A DNA stretch of 64,000 bases from Lumbricus terrestris (GCA_949752735.1 OX457038.1:65970182-66034181), one strand, 5' to 3'; shown: positions 1 through 13,000, counted from the stretch's first letter. Made by a program: numbers and translations. Notes: generated from the letters alone by a model not told the origin.

Positions 1-206
1 CATTCCGGCCACATTGGTAAGTATACGTGTGCTTTACTTTCAGACACTTTTTAGGAACTTCACAATTATTTCTAAGCTTACATTCTGCTCCGTCCACGCA
101 TGACTTTGCAAGCGTCAACTGTTTTCGCATGCAGATATTAATAGTTGCGCTATAGAAAATCTCCTATTTGGTATTACAGCGTTGCATATAATATTTAACT
201 ACTCAC

Positions 207-576
207 CTCAGCCGAGTGCTGCAGAAATAATTCATCGTCACGGTCGTCAGCATCCACCTGCGTGTCTATCCTGACGTCATCATCGACGCTGTCACTGTCG
301 GTGACGTCATCGATGAACCTCATTTCCCGGTCGACTGACTCTACGATGACGAGTCGGTTGACGTCACGATGCATGAGGATGGTGGTGTCGCCACGGCTGC
401 TGAGACTGGGATCGGATGAGGATGGAGAAATGGAGGAGCAGCTAGTCATCTCGAGGACTGGCTGCAGACGATGAATACGATATGACGGCTTTTCTCCTCT
501 TCCTCCTCTTCCACCTCCGCCTCCTCCTCCTCCTTCTCCATCATCTCCTCCAACCTCACCTGGCGACGACGCCATA
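207..576 (-). CDS. First coding exon of an unrecognised acidic protein (partial, runs off left edge)
   Basis: On the minus strand a pyrimidine-rich tract ending TTTCTTGCAG gives an acceptor with the exon starting at 576. An ATG follows at once (575-573), and the frame stays open to a strong donor, GAG|GTGAGT, after 207. That gives 369 coding bases, exactly 123 codons, phase 0. The peptide starts [10 protein letters not shown], has a Gly/Arg run at about residues 13-24, a Ser-rich stretch ([11 protein letters not shown]), then a conserved-looking block ([19 protein letters not shown]) and an Asp-rich tail. No membrane segment or known motif is visible and I do not recognise the family. Codon use, good splice sites and lack of stops support a real exon. 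The ATG may be the start, or the exon may continue an upstream one. The rest of the gene lies beyond position 1. Confidence 0.6.
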
Positions 577-603
577 CTGCAAGAAAGACAGAAATACGTC
601 TGC

Positions 604-811
604 ATTTGGCACAAACAGAAACACAGACAGACAAATACACAGACAAAGACAATAGCACCACAGGCAGACGTAATTATATAAACAGACATGCAGACAGACG
701 CACACTGAAACACAGACACACACAGACAAACAAACAAACACAGAGACACACAGCCAGACACAGACAGACAAATACACAGATACACAGACAAACGCACAGA
801 CACACGCACGG
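604..811. repeat. Imperfect CAGA/CACA microsatellite
   Basis: A degenerate run of CAGACA-type units lies just upstream (minus sense) of the acceptor of the 207-576 exon. On the minus strand it is TGTCTG-rich, so it lengthens that intron's pyrimidine tract. Long open frames across it are low-complexity artefacts. Confidence 0.85.
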
Positions 812-1325
812 TTGGATGGTAACGTAACCATAGTAACCATACGCTGTCTATACTCCAACGCCTGTCCTAGCACTTAACACAATGCGGTGGAGCAAATGCA
901 ATGATAGCGTGAGCAGCTTTCAACTCTGAACTGCAATCCTTTGCTTTTGCTTAGAAAATAATAATACTTTTCAATCAACTTCTTGTTAATCTTAGCGAAT
1001 ACAGTTTGTTGGTTGATATCTAGACGCTTGATACGGCGCCATATTGTATTTCTAAGACCGTCTAAATTTGTTAGTCTTTAGCACCATTTTATGCAAACAC
1101 AGACACGCTTTGTGAGGCACGTTGCACACAATGCACAGTGTACAGTATATGCTATGCACATGGTAACATCCATACAAGCGCACTTAAATACAAATATGCA
1201 TGTTTAATCCGGACATGCGAATGGACAAACGCACAGGAAGACAGGTTACATATATAGACCTATATGCAGGCACATAATATTATGAGCATAGTGACAGGCA
1301 CAGACAGGCAATGAGTGATACACGT

Positions 1326-1326
<1 letters not shown>
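812..1326. other. Non-coding stretch, no feature seen
   Basis: AT-rich unique-looking sequence without a convincing exon, RNA gene or repeat. Presumably it is the 5' intron or upstream flank of the left-edge gene. Confidence 0.4.

Positions 1327-1410
<84 letters not shown>
1327..1410. repeat. (CA)42 microsatellite
   Basis: An uninterrupted CA dinucleotide run of 84 bases. Confidence 0.98.
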
Positions 1411-1412
<2 letters not shown>

Positions 1413-1543
1413 CATAATTTTATATGACAAAATTATGTAGACACACACGACAGATTGAAAAGAAATAGAGTGACACTCAAGTTGACCGACACACTACTTT
1501 GTTTCGTGCTATAGATCCTTCTTATGCTAACGGTGAGCCTGTG

Positions 1544-1830
1544 CAGGGGCGGATCCAGGGGGGGCCAATCCGGCCATGGCCCCCCCATTTAAAAATTGCA
1601 TGGAACGTGGCCCCCCCCATTTGGTTTCAAAAACATGTAGTGGGAGAGAAAAACAGGACATCTGGCCCCCCCTATTAGAAAATCGTACGGGACGTGGCCC
1701 CCCCGTTCGGAAATGGCATCTCCTTTTCCCGGAAAATTGATTGACGACTAAAAAAAAAAAAAAAAAAAAAGGTCATCAACTTTTTTGGCGGATAAGTTGG
1801 TATCTTTTTCCCGAAAAATTGGTCGATGAC

Positions 1831-1861
<31 letters not shown>

Positions 1862-1994
1862 TCATCAACTTTTTTGGCGGATAAGTTGGTATCTTTTTCC
1901 CGAAAATTTGGTCGATGACTAAAAAAATTTTCTACTGTCTCACAATACCAAAAATTTTGCCCCCCCCCTTCGAAAATTCCTGTATCCGCCCTTG
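1544..1994. mobile_element. hAT-like non-autonomous DNA transposon (MITE 1)
   Basis: A 451-bp element is bounded by imperfect terminal inverted repeats: CAGGGGCGGATCCAGG at the left, and CAAGGGCGGATACAGG when the right end is reverse-complemented. It is flanked by a perfect 8-bp direct duplication, AGCCTGTG, at 1536-1543 and 1995-2002. Eight-bp duplications are the hallmark of hAT transposition. The interior holds no transposase frame. It has GGCCCCCCC-rich blocks and an internal direct repeat: GGTCATCAACTTTTTTGGCG occurs at about 1771 and 1860, each copy preceded by a poly-A tract. Confidence 0.85.
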
Positions 1995-2214
1995 AGCCTG
2001 TGTTAGGCCTATCCATGCAGTAGGCCTGCCTACTACTGTAGTGTAGGCTAGTTGCAATGTTTACTTAATGCTGTAGGCTTATCCAATGCTATGAGGTTAT
2101 TTACCCTTCTGCCTTTCAATTTCCGGAGAACAGTTGAGATACGTTGTAAAAGGATAATAAATTCCTGTTCAAGACCTCTCTTATGCCTAATATGTCTCTG
2201 TCCACTGTCTCAGG

Positions 2215-2365
2215 TCTACCAACCTACCTACCTACACACAAACACACACACGCATGTACACACATATATTATAGGTCTACTCACACATAGGGCCTACACA
2301 CAGACACGCCCGCGCACGCACACATACACGCATACACACATACACGCCCGCGCAAGCGCACAGTG
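2215..2365. repeat. CA-rich degenerate microsatellite
   Basis: Irregular CACACA/CATACA units. Adjacent open frames are artefacts. Confidence 0.7.
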
Positions 2366-4310
2366 CTACTAGGCCTAGAGTTGACAATGGTTTTGTTTTG
2401 TTGTACCATCGTGAAATGAATGTTTTAATTGTCTTATGCATTTACAAATGCGCTACATAAATTTCCAATTGCAATTACAATTATGAGCCTACCAGCAATG
2501 CCATGGAGGCAAAGTCTATTGGCGGAAGATTTGGAGGATAATATAATAAGTCCCGTTCTTCTATTATACCTCGTTGGATAAGCCCATGTTAGTACACTTG
2601 AATTGGTGACTGGAATAACATTCCACTGAGCAACTAATTATTGGATCTACGGATAGCATTACAATTGACGGTTGAGACATGGCCGATATCTTTGGAATGC
2701 TGTAGCCAAGTCAGCGCTCCGACCAATTAATCCTTCGAGCTCAGGGCAAAGCTTTTTATAGCGAACTGTAAACATGCACATGCGTTGCCTTTTCAAACGC
2801 CCGTGTGCACAAACGTCGTCTCTGTAATTGCAAATCCAGGATCTCTCGTGGCCATGGCTAATTGGCTTAATTCATCACATGCGGCGCTAAATCTGTTTAT
2901 CAGGTTCTGCCCGACAGGAGCCTAAGCCAACACTTTAGTAGCCATTTGCAGAACAGGAGTAGGATAATAGCGTCTAGACTATAATTAGGGTCTATGTATA
3001 ACTATGCAAATGCAAGAAAGACAGATTTGTAGCCTACGTAAAAAGGTTGCATCTTTATGTCATGGTTCTCGGTAGTTTATATAATTATAGTGGATGTCGA
3101 GAAATCGTGTCTCAAATTCAAACATGGACAGAACGACCTTTTGAGATTTCTGGTCCCGCGGGTCCATTGCGAACTCTACTACCATTATAGAATGAGATGC
3201 ATATTGAATACGCTGACCGCACACTGTCGGTGGGCGATGGGAAGACGAGGTAGAGGCCTGGCGATATTATGTCCCTCATCAATGAGTCATCATGTGCATG
3301 CATTGCATGGGCTAAGAACACGAAATCGCTGATAAAATTTAATCATAAATAGGGAATTAAATAAGTAGGGCCTACGCTAAACTACCTATATACCTCTTAG
3401 GATCAGCTCAAAGCATCTCTTATCTCTCAAGTTCCTTAACTTTTATCTCTTATATTTTTCATCTCTTAACTCTTATAATAATTATCGCCTGTTAGATTAT
3501 ATAGGCCTATGCCTACTGCCTAGTCAAGAGGTTAGTGTGACGGAAATGTCTATCGAAAGGCTTTAGGCCTAATATCCGTCAGGAGGGGCTTGGAATTATT
3601 GTCTGCCAGCATGTACACTACAGTATAGGCCTACTCGTGGTCTTTCTGTTTCACAATTTGCTGTTCGGAAAACGTATAACCACTGTGAAAGATAAATATG
3701 GTGATAGGGCCTAAGCATAAGTGATAAGCTCATAACCAGGGTGAGAAATGAGAATTGCCGGGGGTTGGAGTTTCAATCCCACAGAACCCAGTCTCTCTTA
3801 GAGCCCCATAGTAAAGTCTGTTTTAAGACCCCTATTCCAAGTGGTCCAAGCCCTCAGTTATTTTTTCCACAATTCTCACACTAGACATAACTATTACTAG
3901 TATAGGCCTATATAGCCCGATATTTCAACGTTATTTGAAATCAGATTCAAGCATAGATTTTGAGACCCGTCGTCGACATCCGATGATTTACAGTCTGGGT
4001 TTAAGAAACACTGTTCAGCTGTGCACTCGCTAAACCTAGGCGTTAAGACAAGAATTTAATGCCAAGTTTTGCCAGCAAATCTAATTTAGGCCTATTTTCT
4101 GCAGATAATTACTTAGATATGTTGGCATTAAATTCTTATACTGTTGGGAACCGACAGGATTCCTTTTCTGATTGAAATTAATGATGCACTTCCTTACCTC
4201 AGCCAACCTGAGCTTACAACGGTATACATCCTACCTTTCTGTATACCCTGTCCTCATCTACCCTACAGACATTAGCGGGTTGGCTATCTCAAACAGCTTC
4301 TAATGGAACA
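2366..4310. other. Non-coding, TAGGCCTA-rich sequence
   Basis: No exon is supported. GGCCTA-containing octamers recur, for example near 2371, 3500, 3628, 3903 and 4089. A segment near 3205-3245 (CGCTGACCGCACACTGTCGG) resembles one near 23057-23095, so part of this is dispersed repeat. Confidence 0.4.
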
Positions 4311-4400
4311 GACAGACACAGACAGACAGACAGACAGACAGACATATACACACAGACACACATAGACACACACAGACACACACAGACATACAAACAGACA
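4311..4400. repeat. (CAGA)n/(CACA)n microsatellite
   Basis: CAGA tetranucleotides followed by a degenerate CACAGA tract. Confidence 0.85.
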
Positions 4401-4985
4401 CTCAGAGAGACAACAACCAATACAAAGTGTGAACTCACCAAAGGCCTATCCAACTACTTCTGTTGACTTCTTTTTGTATCCGTTAGGTCTTCAGTCTCAA
4501 TGAAGTCTTTGTTTATACGAGCAAGTAAGCATTACCATATAATATTATATCCGCCGCTAAGTTTGTCAGCGTCTGCCTTCGCAGCGCTTTGCTAGCAATA
4601 ATCGGCTGAGCTCAGCGTGCTCGACAAATCAGGTATCCAACGGGTTAAGACCAAATCTAAGAATCGAAAACGACGCCCGTGAAGTCACTTGACGAAGGCC
4701 AACAACTGCCCTTCAGCACGAGCAAGGCCTTGAGGTCAGAGGCGCTATAGCGTGCAAGTCCATCCACCAATCACGAGGGGAAGCTATCTGTTGCTTGATC
4801 CTGGCCACTTTTAAAGCTTAGGAGCAACTGCTATCGGTGCATCATTTATTGTCCATCATTTTAAGAAACAAACAACGGCACAGTAATAATATTTATTAAT
4901 CTATGTAGACCATACACGTTGGGCCTAATAAAGTTTCTCGATCGCTATACAAGGCACGTGGGAAAGACTTGTGATAGTGACAGAG

Positions 4986-5450
<465 letters not shown>

Positions 5451-6763
5451 CTACTTGGAAATACAGAAACGGATACAGAGTCACTGAGGCAAAGTGGGAG
5501 TCACTCAAGTGACTTCTATTAAACGAGCCTTTGTGGATGGCCGCAGGCTTCGGGCCAACTGTTGCAGGCCACTAGGACATAGATCGGCCGAACTCAAAGC
5601 GCCCACCATCAACAAGCCCCACATACATACTAATAATGCATCTTAACATACATTATTTTGTAGGCCTATATACATTGGCAATGTACATACTTGTACATAT
5701 CAATTGTAGGCCAACTCTGCTAGTATCCTCCTAATGACGTGCAGGCCTATGTATAATAAATCAATCTCTTTGGACAACCCTGGGGAGCATTAATTGTTTG
5801 CCGCTGGTGTAGGTCTACAAGGTCTTACGCGTCTGAGTAATTTTCGACGACCTATCGTTAAAGACCAGCTGAAATTGTACGATTTTTTACAGTTTCTATG
5901 CACGCTTGACGTTGCAGCACTACCTTGCACGATCAAGACTTAGGATTTATTGCGATCTATCGCGATGGCGTATAAACATTTCAACACTGCCTACCTGTGG
6001 TTGTCCAGACTTTATTTCAATTATTTGCAACATGCAGGCCATGCATGCATGCTTATTTATTAGGAGTAGGCCTGCAATTAACGGAGTTCGAAATATATAA
6101 TGGTATGTAGCTAGCGGGTGCATAACAGGCCTATATGATAGGCTATAATTATCAATAAAACATAATGATTTAACAAATGGTTTAATAAAATAATATGTCT
6201 GTGTTGTTTAAGTTAGAAGCCTATTGTTTGTCGCCTGAACTTCAAAACAATTATAGGCCTATATATTTGATATTGCGACTATGTTATAATGTTTGTCATT
6301 TGGATTAAAAAACAGAATAATAAAATTATATGTAGAGCAATAATATAGGCCCTACTTTATGTAAGTCAGGCTATATTGTTTTACGAGTGGACTCCAAAAG
6401 TAGCATAATAAAATTACAGGCCTATATATATGTTACGCAAGACATATATAGACCCTTTGCAAAAGGTCGTGGTCTATGTGGTCGGCCATATTGGTATACA
6501 GCTACGCGCTGTTGTCCAAGTAGGCTACACGCCGTTACACGGTGAATTGTTTAGAATAAAGTTATCGTCATAGGCCTATTGATCTATCCAAAGGCATATA
6601 CCTTAACAGATATAACGGTCTAAACACCATCCAGCCTGAAGCGGCCCGAATCCCTTAAGCGAATTTCGGCCGGAGCCCAAATTTGCTATAATTAACAAGC
6701 CTAGACCTATGCTTTATGCATGATGTTTCACGGACTGTAAATGGCTGGGCTGCTTCTAACATA
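5451..6763. other. Non-coding AT-rich stretch
   Basis: No exon-like frame with splice sites was found. TAGGCCTAT motifs recur, for example near 5663, 6254 and 6571. Confidence 0.4.
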
Positions 6764-6771
6764 ATTGTAGA

Positions 6772-6932
6772 CAGTGGCGTAGGCAAGGGGGTTTCGGGGG
6801 TTAAACCCCCCCCCATTGGCTCCGGAAAAAGGTTTTTAGGGTTATTTTGCCATTTAAGTAAGAAAAAATAGCAAAAAACCAGGGTTTTCGGCTATAAAAC
6901 TCCCCATAAAAAAATTCCTGGCTACGCCACTG
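6772..6932. mobile_element. hAT-like MITE 2 (161 bp)
   Basis: The termini are inverted: CAGTGGCGTAGGCAAGG at the left, and CAGTGGCGTAGCCAGG when the right end is reverse-complemented. The element is flanked by a perfect 8-bp duplication ATTGTAGA (6764-6771 and 6933-6940). The inner part is C- and T-rich without coding capacity. Its right end (CCAGGAATTTTT inward) resembles that of MITE 1, suggesting one superfamily branch. Confidence 0.9.
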
Positions 6933-6946
6933 ATTGTAGACTCCAA

Positions 6947-7010
6947 ATTTTTAAAGCACCACCTGAAAGCCAAGCGCGGGGCACCAGCTTATTCACGAGC
7001 GCTGCGTTGA
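6947..7010 (+). repeat. Dispersed repeat copy (GCACCAGCTT family)
   Basis: The segment with AGCGCGGGGCACCAGCTTAT is repeated in the same orientation at 39529-39580 and inverted at 51149-51213. A GGTTCGAGACC B-box-like motif about 40 bases beyond it (near 7048) hints at a tRNA-derived SINE, but no complete element can be delimited. Confidence 0.6.
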
Positions 7011-8139
7011 GTCGGAGGGGTTCTCAGATAAGAGTAGTCCAACATAGGTTCGAGACCAGTTGCCAGAGGATCAGAGGGAACAGAGAAGCTGCTGCTAAGG
7101 CGAGTGTTGTCTGGGTTGTGAATTGGAAGGGTAGATGACACGGGGTAAGAGTTCTTGAAGAAGTGCTTTATGACAAGAGGCTTTAAATTAGGCTACACTC
7201 TCGTCAATGGCGAATCCGCGATCAGCTAATTAGGCTATTTGCTGAAACAACACGCTCAGATAATTTGTCGAATAGGCCTAAATGAATATTAAATAACTCC
7301 ATGTCTTTATGCGAGCCGAGTTTGTAGACAGGTGGACAGACCCTATAGGCCCTTCGGTCTAGGCTTCTCCTCTGATAGGCCTACAGCGTCGCAAAACAGC
7401 TCATAGGGACAGTGACTTTCAGTTTTGCTTGCGATAGATTGCATGTCTCCGGCTGTAGTTTTTAGCCGCCGGTGCTCTTCGCACGTCAACGTGGACATTC
7501 AAGCTCGTGTATGCCTACTTTGAACTTCCCTAATTGAATCTTTATCCCTGTCAGTAAGTTTGCCGCAGATAAAACAGTAAAGACACAGAAAATCATTTTT
7601 ATAATAAGCGCTATTCGCATACGTAGCCTATCCAATGTCAACAAGCATTGCCTGCATACCAATATGGCGCAGGCCATTATGCAAATGATCCGTGACGTAT
7701 CTACGCAAGGGATGAATGTTTGCTCATTGGAATGTTTCGTGATAAAAAAATTGGACCAGTGGATTCATACGAAACCAGAATTACATGGAATACAATAAGA
7801 CTATAATTAAGCAGTGCATTGTTTCTCAATCTCCATTCTACTTTAGAACAATTAAAGTTCACTGAATATAGTTGTGATTGCTAACTTATTATATAGCGCC
7901 ATTGCTTAAAGCACCAATCGATGGCATTCCAAAAACAAGTCGTAAGAAGGTTAACATTCATAGCATCTCATAACAGTTTGCTTACACTTGGAAAGCTCAT
8001 GTAGTCGTGGGTGCTGACTATGTCTATTAGCATTATGTAGTGGTAGGCCTATATACGCCTAGTACATTCCTTATCTTCAGATGCTATCTGTCTGAAAATT
8101 TCGAAATGTTTTTTTCGTACCGTGATAATGTCTAACTTC
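7011..8139. other. Non-coding stretch with one weak open frame
   Basis: The minus-strand frame at 7486-7677 encodes a hydrophobic N-terminal-like segment (MRIALIIKMIFCVFTVLSA), but no good splice donor follows and no family is recognised. I do not call it as a gene. Confidence 0.3.
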
Positions 8140-8400
8140 ATAATATACCATAATATACATACGAACATACAATACATACATACATGATACACACAAAGAT
8201 ACATACGTATAGGCCTAGGCCACGTAGGCCTACTATACGCACAAGTGTACGCACAAACAAACATAAATATTTACATCGGCCTACGCACATACGTTTACTT
8301 ACACAAGCACACACACACACGCACGAACACACATACAGTCATACACACATAAACATATAAACACGCAAACACAAATGCACCCAAACACACACACAAGCAC
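8140..8400. repeat. Degenerate CATA/CACA simple repeat
   Basis: Mixed ATAC and ACAC units. The overlapping minus-strand Cys/Val-rich frames are artefacts. Confidence 0.75.
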
Positions 8401-9533
8401 ACAGGCTATGAACCTATAGTGCCACGATTTCCTATCGTGGACCTGTCTTTGAGATTGGCTGGAGGCCACAGGAGATTCTCTTGTGCGGTTGCCAATTAAG
8501 TAGGCTAAGTGTTCAGATAGGCCTGCAGACTTATTTGTAGCTCTTTGGCCAACACAGTCCTCTACAGGTTTGTGCTAGGTAATCTAGCTATCGTCCTGCT
8601 TTCTGGATTATTGGCCACAGCATTTGGTTTCCGTTCTTGGAAGGGGTAAATTATGAGTCTACGCCTTCTTGGGGGGTCAAGCCCGGGAAAAGATACCGTT
8701 TACACGGTAAAAAAATGAATCTGAGTCTTCTTGGGGTGCTTAGCCCCTAGCCCCTGATAAACTCCGCCCATGATTGTATTAGTATCACTATTATTAGTAG
8801 TAGTAGTGGAAATAGTAGAAAAAATAGTAGTAGTAGTAATAGTAACAGGAATCAACACTTCAGTTCACATTTAAATAATTAAATCAACAACATACTATCA
8901 ACATTTAATTCACGAAACACTAATTCATAAAAGCCACACGTTTAAACGTTCATTTGACGCTGGTCAATGCACAGAGGAGGCACAATGGCAAAGATAAAAT
9001 ACACACGGAACTCATATATTTCTTAAATTTAAGATTATTAACTAATTATCCCGGATTTAAATTAGGGCATATATATATATCCGTACTAAGATTATTACTA
9101 AGAACCGTAGCATTGCAGGGATGGTCACCTATCGAAGTACTAGCAGTACATGAGTTGGGTCCAAGTGATAGCTTCACCCCCATAGCCCACAGCAACTTTA
9201 CACCTAAAGTGAGCAACATTTGGAAGCAGCGAAGTTGAACATCATAACCAAACACAGAATGACTGGTAAGCAGATGCTTTAACTATCACATATTCTACGC
9301 AATATCATCATAAGGGTAAAACAAAGGCACAGCAACCTAGCTATGTTTTACCCTTAGACTATTTACCACTTTGAATACATTTTAAAAGCATGTACCTGAA
9401 GCATTTAACCCTTTAAAGACCAGCTTTAGAGGTTTTCAATGCATTTAATGCAGAAAGTACAAGCAGTGCAGAAGCATGGGCATCCTACAGATAGGCTACT
9501 CAATATCACTATGATATTCAGAAACCTATTCGC
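8401..9533. other. Non-coding stretch with a transposon-like end near 8775
   Basis: Read on the minus strand, the sequence ending near 8775 begins CATGGGCGGAGTTTATC, like the CAT(A/G)GGCG ends of the hAT-like elements here. No matching second end or duplication was found. Two related segments, about 8660 and 8725, contain CTTCTTGGGG. The open frames at 8954-9255 match no family. Confidence 0.35.
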
Positions 9534-9541
9534 ATCTCAGA

Positions 9542-10681
9542 CATAGGCGTAACGTTCTATTGTGACGGTGGTGTCAAGTCACCACCACTTTTTAAAGTGG
9601 TGGTGACAGTCACCACCACTTTTTGGTCCGACAAGGAAATATTTTTTTAGAAACATGAAAGCATTTGGCTGTCTAATATAATAAAGGCTATTCATGATTA
9701 ACATCGCAATGGCGCCAATGCTGCTAGCCTAGAGGTCTCCACTGCCCACACTTCGCAGCGTTTTCATTGTCCATAGTCATGGCTTAAATCATAAGGAGCG
9801 AAGAGAAGGAATTCCCTACCACTTTAAATTTGAGGAGACGTGAAGCAATTCTCTCCCACAAATCTCCGAGGCAGTACATGGCATGCCAACACAGCATGCC
9901 TCACAAAATCTTCTGGAATCATTGTTATTATCAAAATATTTTTTGAAGGGACCTTCGTACCTTTACCCACCCCGCCGAAAAAATGTTGGATTAGACTACG
10001 GGAAAGGTTCAGCAAGAATAGAATATTGAGAATCTGGATAAAAATATTTGGGGAAGAGCTGTTTTAAAAATTGTTTTAGTTTTCCGTGAGTGGAAAGATC
10101 GTGGAATTTACCAGCGAGAGAGAGAGACGAAAGGGTATAAAGAGTGAGAAAGGAGAAGGGAGTGATAGAATTCTCACCTGCATGAGTTCATACTAAATTT
10201 GCATATTGGGAAGGGGTACAGCAAAGGGGGTTCTCAGAAATTCTCAACGTAGGCCTTTGGCCTAGAGCTTAAAATAGGGGAGAGCTGAATAAAATTGGCC
10301 TATTTGTGGTCGAGCTTCAAAATGTTTGATTCCTTTCAACACGTCATATCTGTGTGAACTGGTTTTAAAACTCTTCTTCCTGCCAAAGACAACTAATTAT
10401 AGCCTTAAAATTTGCATTTGAATTTGACAAATATTAAGCCAGATATTTTAAAAGAATTTTTTTGTCTTTTTGTCAGCATGATTACATGATTGAAACTATA
10501 CATACCGGTATAATTAAATTTTGCTACTTAATAGGCCTACGACTCTAATACACGGGGTGGGGACAATAAAAATGAAGTTAGAGAACCACTGCGGTACAGA
10601 AAACCGAGGAAAGAATGGAACTGAGAAGTTATGTGCCAAGGAATAGTCACCACCACTTTTCCGGGGAAAGTTACGCCCATG
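9542..10681. mobile_element. hAT-like non-autonomous element 3 (1.14 kb)
   Basis: The ends are CATAGGCGTAAC at the left and, reverse-complemented at the right, CATGGGCGTAAC. A perfect 8-bp duplication ATCTCAGA flanks it (9534-9541 and 10682-10689). Subterminal GTCACCACCACTTTT motifs occur at about 9578, in inverted orientation to 9606, directly at about 9609, and again at the right end (10646-10660). The interior has no long transposase-like frame. It is larger than the other elements and may be an internally deleted derivative. Confidence 0.85.
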
Positions 10682-10689
10682 ATCTCAGA

Positions 10690-11959
10690 GGCATGGTTGG
10701 TATCTGGCTTCTAAAGATCTGTTGGCTGAGGGCACAAACATGACTACAGCAATCCCATGACAAAACACTTTTATTATTAATGATGCTCATAGTGAAAAAA
10801 ACCTCGCTTGCACTCCTTACAATGAGACAAATGCTCATTGCTCACCCAAGTGAAATTACCCAAACAAAAGAGATATACAAAACGTACACTGCGTTAAATT
10901 AGAAAGCACTTTTTGTAACAGTGAGCAACGCCAGAAGAAAGACAAATAAATTGAGCATTCAAATGTCAAATTAATTACATCTCTTAAAACAACAGATCTT
11001 GGAAGAATGACGGCTTAAGATTTAAAGGATATTCAGTTGAAACGCAAACTGTGACTAAACAAACAACTATTCTCACAGATTACATCGTTTAGCTACACTG
11101 GAATTCAAACCACGGCTACGGAGGTCAAAGCCTAGTGCATTTTACAAGCTACATCATGAAACACCCGAATGAATATCTCTGGACAAGCTCCACTGACTTG
11201 AAAAAAGAAAGAAACCAGCACTTAAAAATAAACCATTCCGTGCCAAGCATCTTCGAAATGTTGAAATTTACGAGTATGTCTTATCAATGTTTGCGAAATC
11301 AGAATGACTTTCAAAATATAGAATATGACTTGAACAGAAATGCAGAATTTTAGTCGTTGTAACACAGCGTTTAAAAGCAATGCAACTGTTGTTGAAGCAC
11401 ACCGTTCAAGGCTTTGAATACATGAATTACGACAGTGATGGCAAAGATGGAAGTGCAACTGATGATGTAAAATACCCTGCACCCAAAATACATGGAATAT
11501 TAAATATCCAAAATAATTGCGTTTCAATACAGCTCCATCTGCTGTCGACAAACGACTTGAGTTCTGAATCAATCCAAGTTGGAAACTATTATTGTCTTGG
11601 CTTCTCAAAGCTTTGCCTGAAAGTAAAACAGAAATCAAAAATTACCTTGCTCTTAAGTGCTGTAATATGCCGAGCAAATTTCTGTCCAGGGTAACGGCCT
11701 CTGTTGTCATAGACCCTGGTCAAATCGGATCCAAAACTGCAGATACCGGCATCAGCTTTTGAAAAGCAAAGACATGTGACACAGGATGTTGGAATTTTCA
11801 CATGATATCATATGATATCAGAGATCATCCTCATCATATGTCGATAAGCACATCAATCATATTATAGTCAACGGCATTTGATGTCATAAATCAATGATAA
11901 AAACTTTTAAATAATAAGGTAAACGTGACAAAGTATCAACCCAGAGCTTGGTATCAAAC
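10690..11959. other. Region downstream of the PLD-like gene, possible long 3' UTR
   Basis: No exon is recognised. A minus-strand AATAAA occurs at 10770-10775. If it is used, the PLD-like transcript would have a 3' UTR of about 2 kb that includes the SINE and the ATTC repeat. The overlapping plus- and minus-strand frames at 11135-11801 show no family resemblance. Confidence 0.3.
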
Positions 11960-12175
11960 TTGTGACGTGGTGTGTAGTGGGTATGTTTGTCGCCTTGCAG
12001 CCGAAGGGTTGCAGATTCGAATCCACCTCAAGTCGCCGCATAGGGACCCTGGGCAAGTCCTTCACTCACAATTGTTCAGTGCTTCGGCGTGAAACTCCGA
12101 TGCAGTGTCCGCGTTGTAGTCGGGAGCGCCTCTGAGTAGAGGGCTTGAAGGGCGCTATAACAAGTGCACATACAA
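11960..12175 (+). mobile_element. tRNA-derived SINE, copy A
   Basis: The 5' head resembles a tRNA: an A-box-like TGTAGTGGGTATG, then a good B box, GATTCGAATCC (near 12014). A middle body follows (GTGCTTCGGCGTGAAACT). The 3' tail GGGAGCGCCTCTGAGTAG (12122-12139) plus CTTGAAGGGCGCTATAA is the same tail found on the CR1-like LINE fragments of this window. Copy B at 13722-13934 aligns along its whole length in inverse orientation. Confidence 0.85.
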
Positions 12176-12349
12176 ACAAAATCGTTCACAAATTTCTGTG
12201 CCATTAGAGCCCCAAGCGAATGCAGATATAAAATGGGTGCATCAACAGAACGGAAGACAAGATGATGAGCAAATGCAGTTAATGCACACATAGTGACCAT
12301 GTCTCGAACTGATCGAGAGAGATCCTTCACGCTACGACCGATCGACTGC

Positions 12350-12744
12350 ATTCACTCATTCATTCATTCATTCATTCACTCATTCATTCATTCACTCACT
12401 CACTCATTCACTCACTCATTCATTCACTCATTCATTCATTCACTCACTCACTCATTCATTCATTCACTCTCACTCATTCATTCACTCATTCATTCACTCA
12501 CTCATTCACTCACTCACTCATTCATTCATTCACTCACTCATTCATTCATTCACTCACTCATTCACTCACTCATTCATTCATTCACTCATTCATGCATGCA
12601 TTCATTCACTCATTCATGCATGCATTCATTCACTCATTCATTCATTCACTCATTCATTCATTCATTCATTCATTCACTCACTCATGCACTCACTCACTCA
12701 TTCATTCATTCACTCAGTCACTCATTCATTCATTCATTCATTCA
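12350..12744. repeat. (ATTC)n/(ACTC)n tetranucleotide array
   Basis: About 395 bases of CATT and CACT tetramers, with occasional CATG interruptions near 12590-12640. It lies about 40 bases downstream of the PLD-like stop codon, so it would sit in the 3' UTR as GAATGAAT repeats. Long Ser/His/Phe frames here are artefacts. Confidence 0.95.
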
Positions 12745-12785
12745 GTGTTAATCCAAAAAAATTTAAGTCTCTTAAATAATTATGT

Positions 12786-13000
12786 CTAAGAACGTCCCAG
12801 AAAGCATGCCACATTGCTACTCACCATCGCCACTTTGGACTCAAGTGGTTTGGCATAAGTCGAATTCCAATCCCTCTCGAATATCGACGCCAGCTGCCGC
12901 TGAACAGTCAAAATAGTTCCGTCGCTTGACGTTGTTTGGTTGACGATGATTCCTACGCCTCCCGTTGACGTAAAGTAGTCCCCGGACCAATTCGACGTAC
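12786..13000 (-). CDS. PLD3-like: PLD-like exon 9 (C-terminus, stop)
   Basis: It begins after the acceptor TTTCTAG and completes the glycine split with exon 8. It encodes [14 protein letters not shown], then [18 protein letters not shown] and a stop at 12786. This matches the family's post-HKD2 region and RDW(N/D)SPY block. The exon start GTACGT itself looks like a donor. Confidence 0.92.

Noticed and set aside
7486..7677. Minus-strand frame with a signal-peptide-like start
   Set aside because: Attractive hydrophobic stretch, but the frame has no convincing donor, no partner exon and no family match.
12293..12789. 152-residue His/Ser/Phe frame
   Set aside because: It is the reading of an ATTC/ACTC tetranucleotide array, so its length reflects only absence of stops in the repeat.
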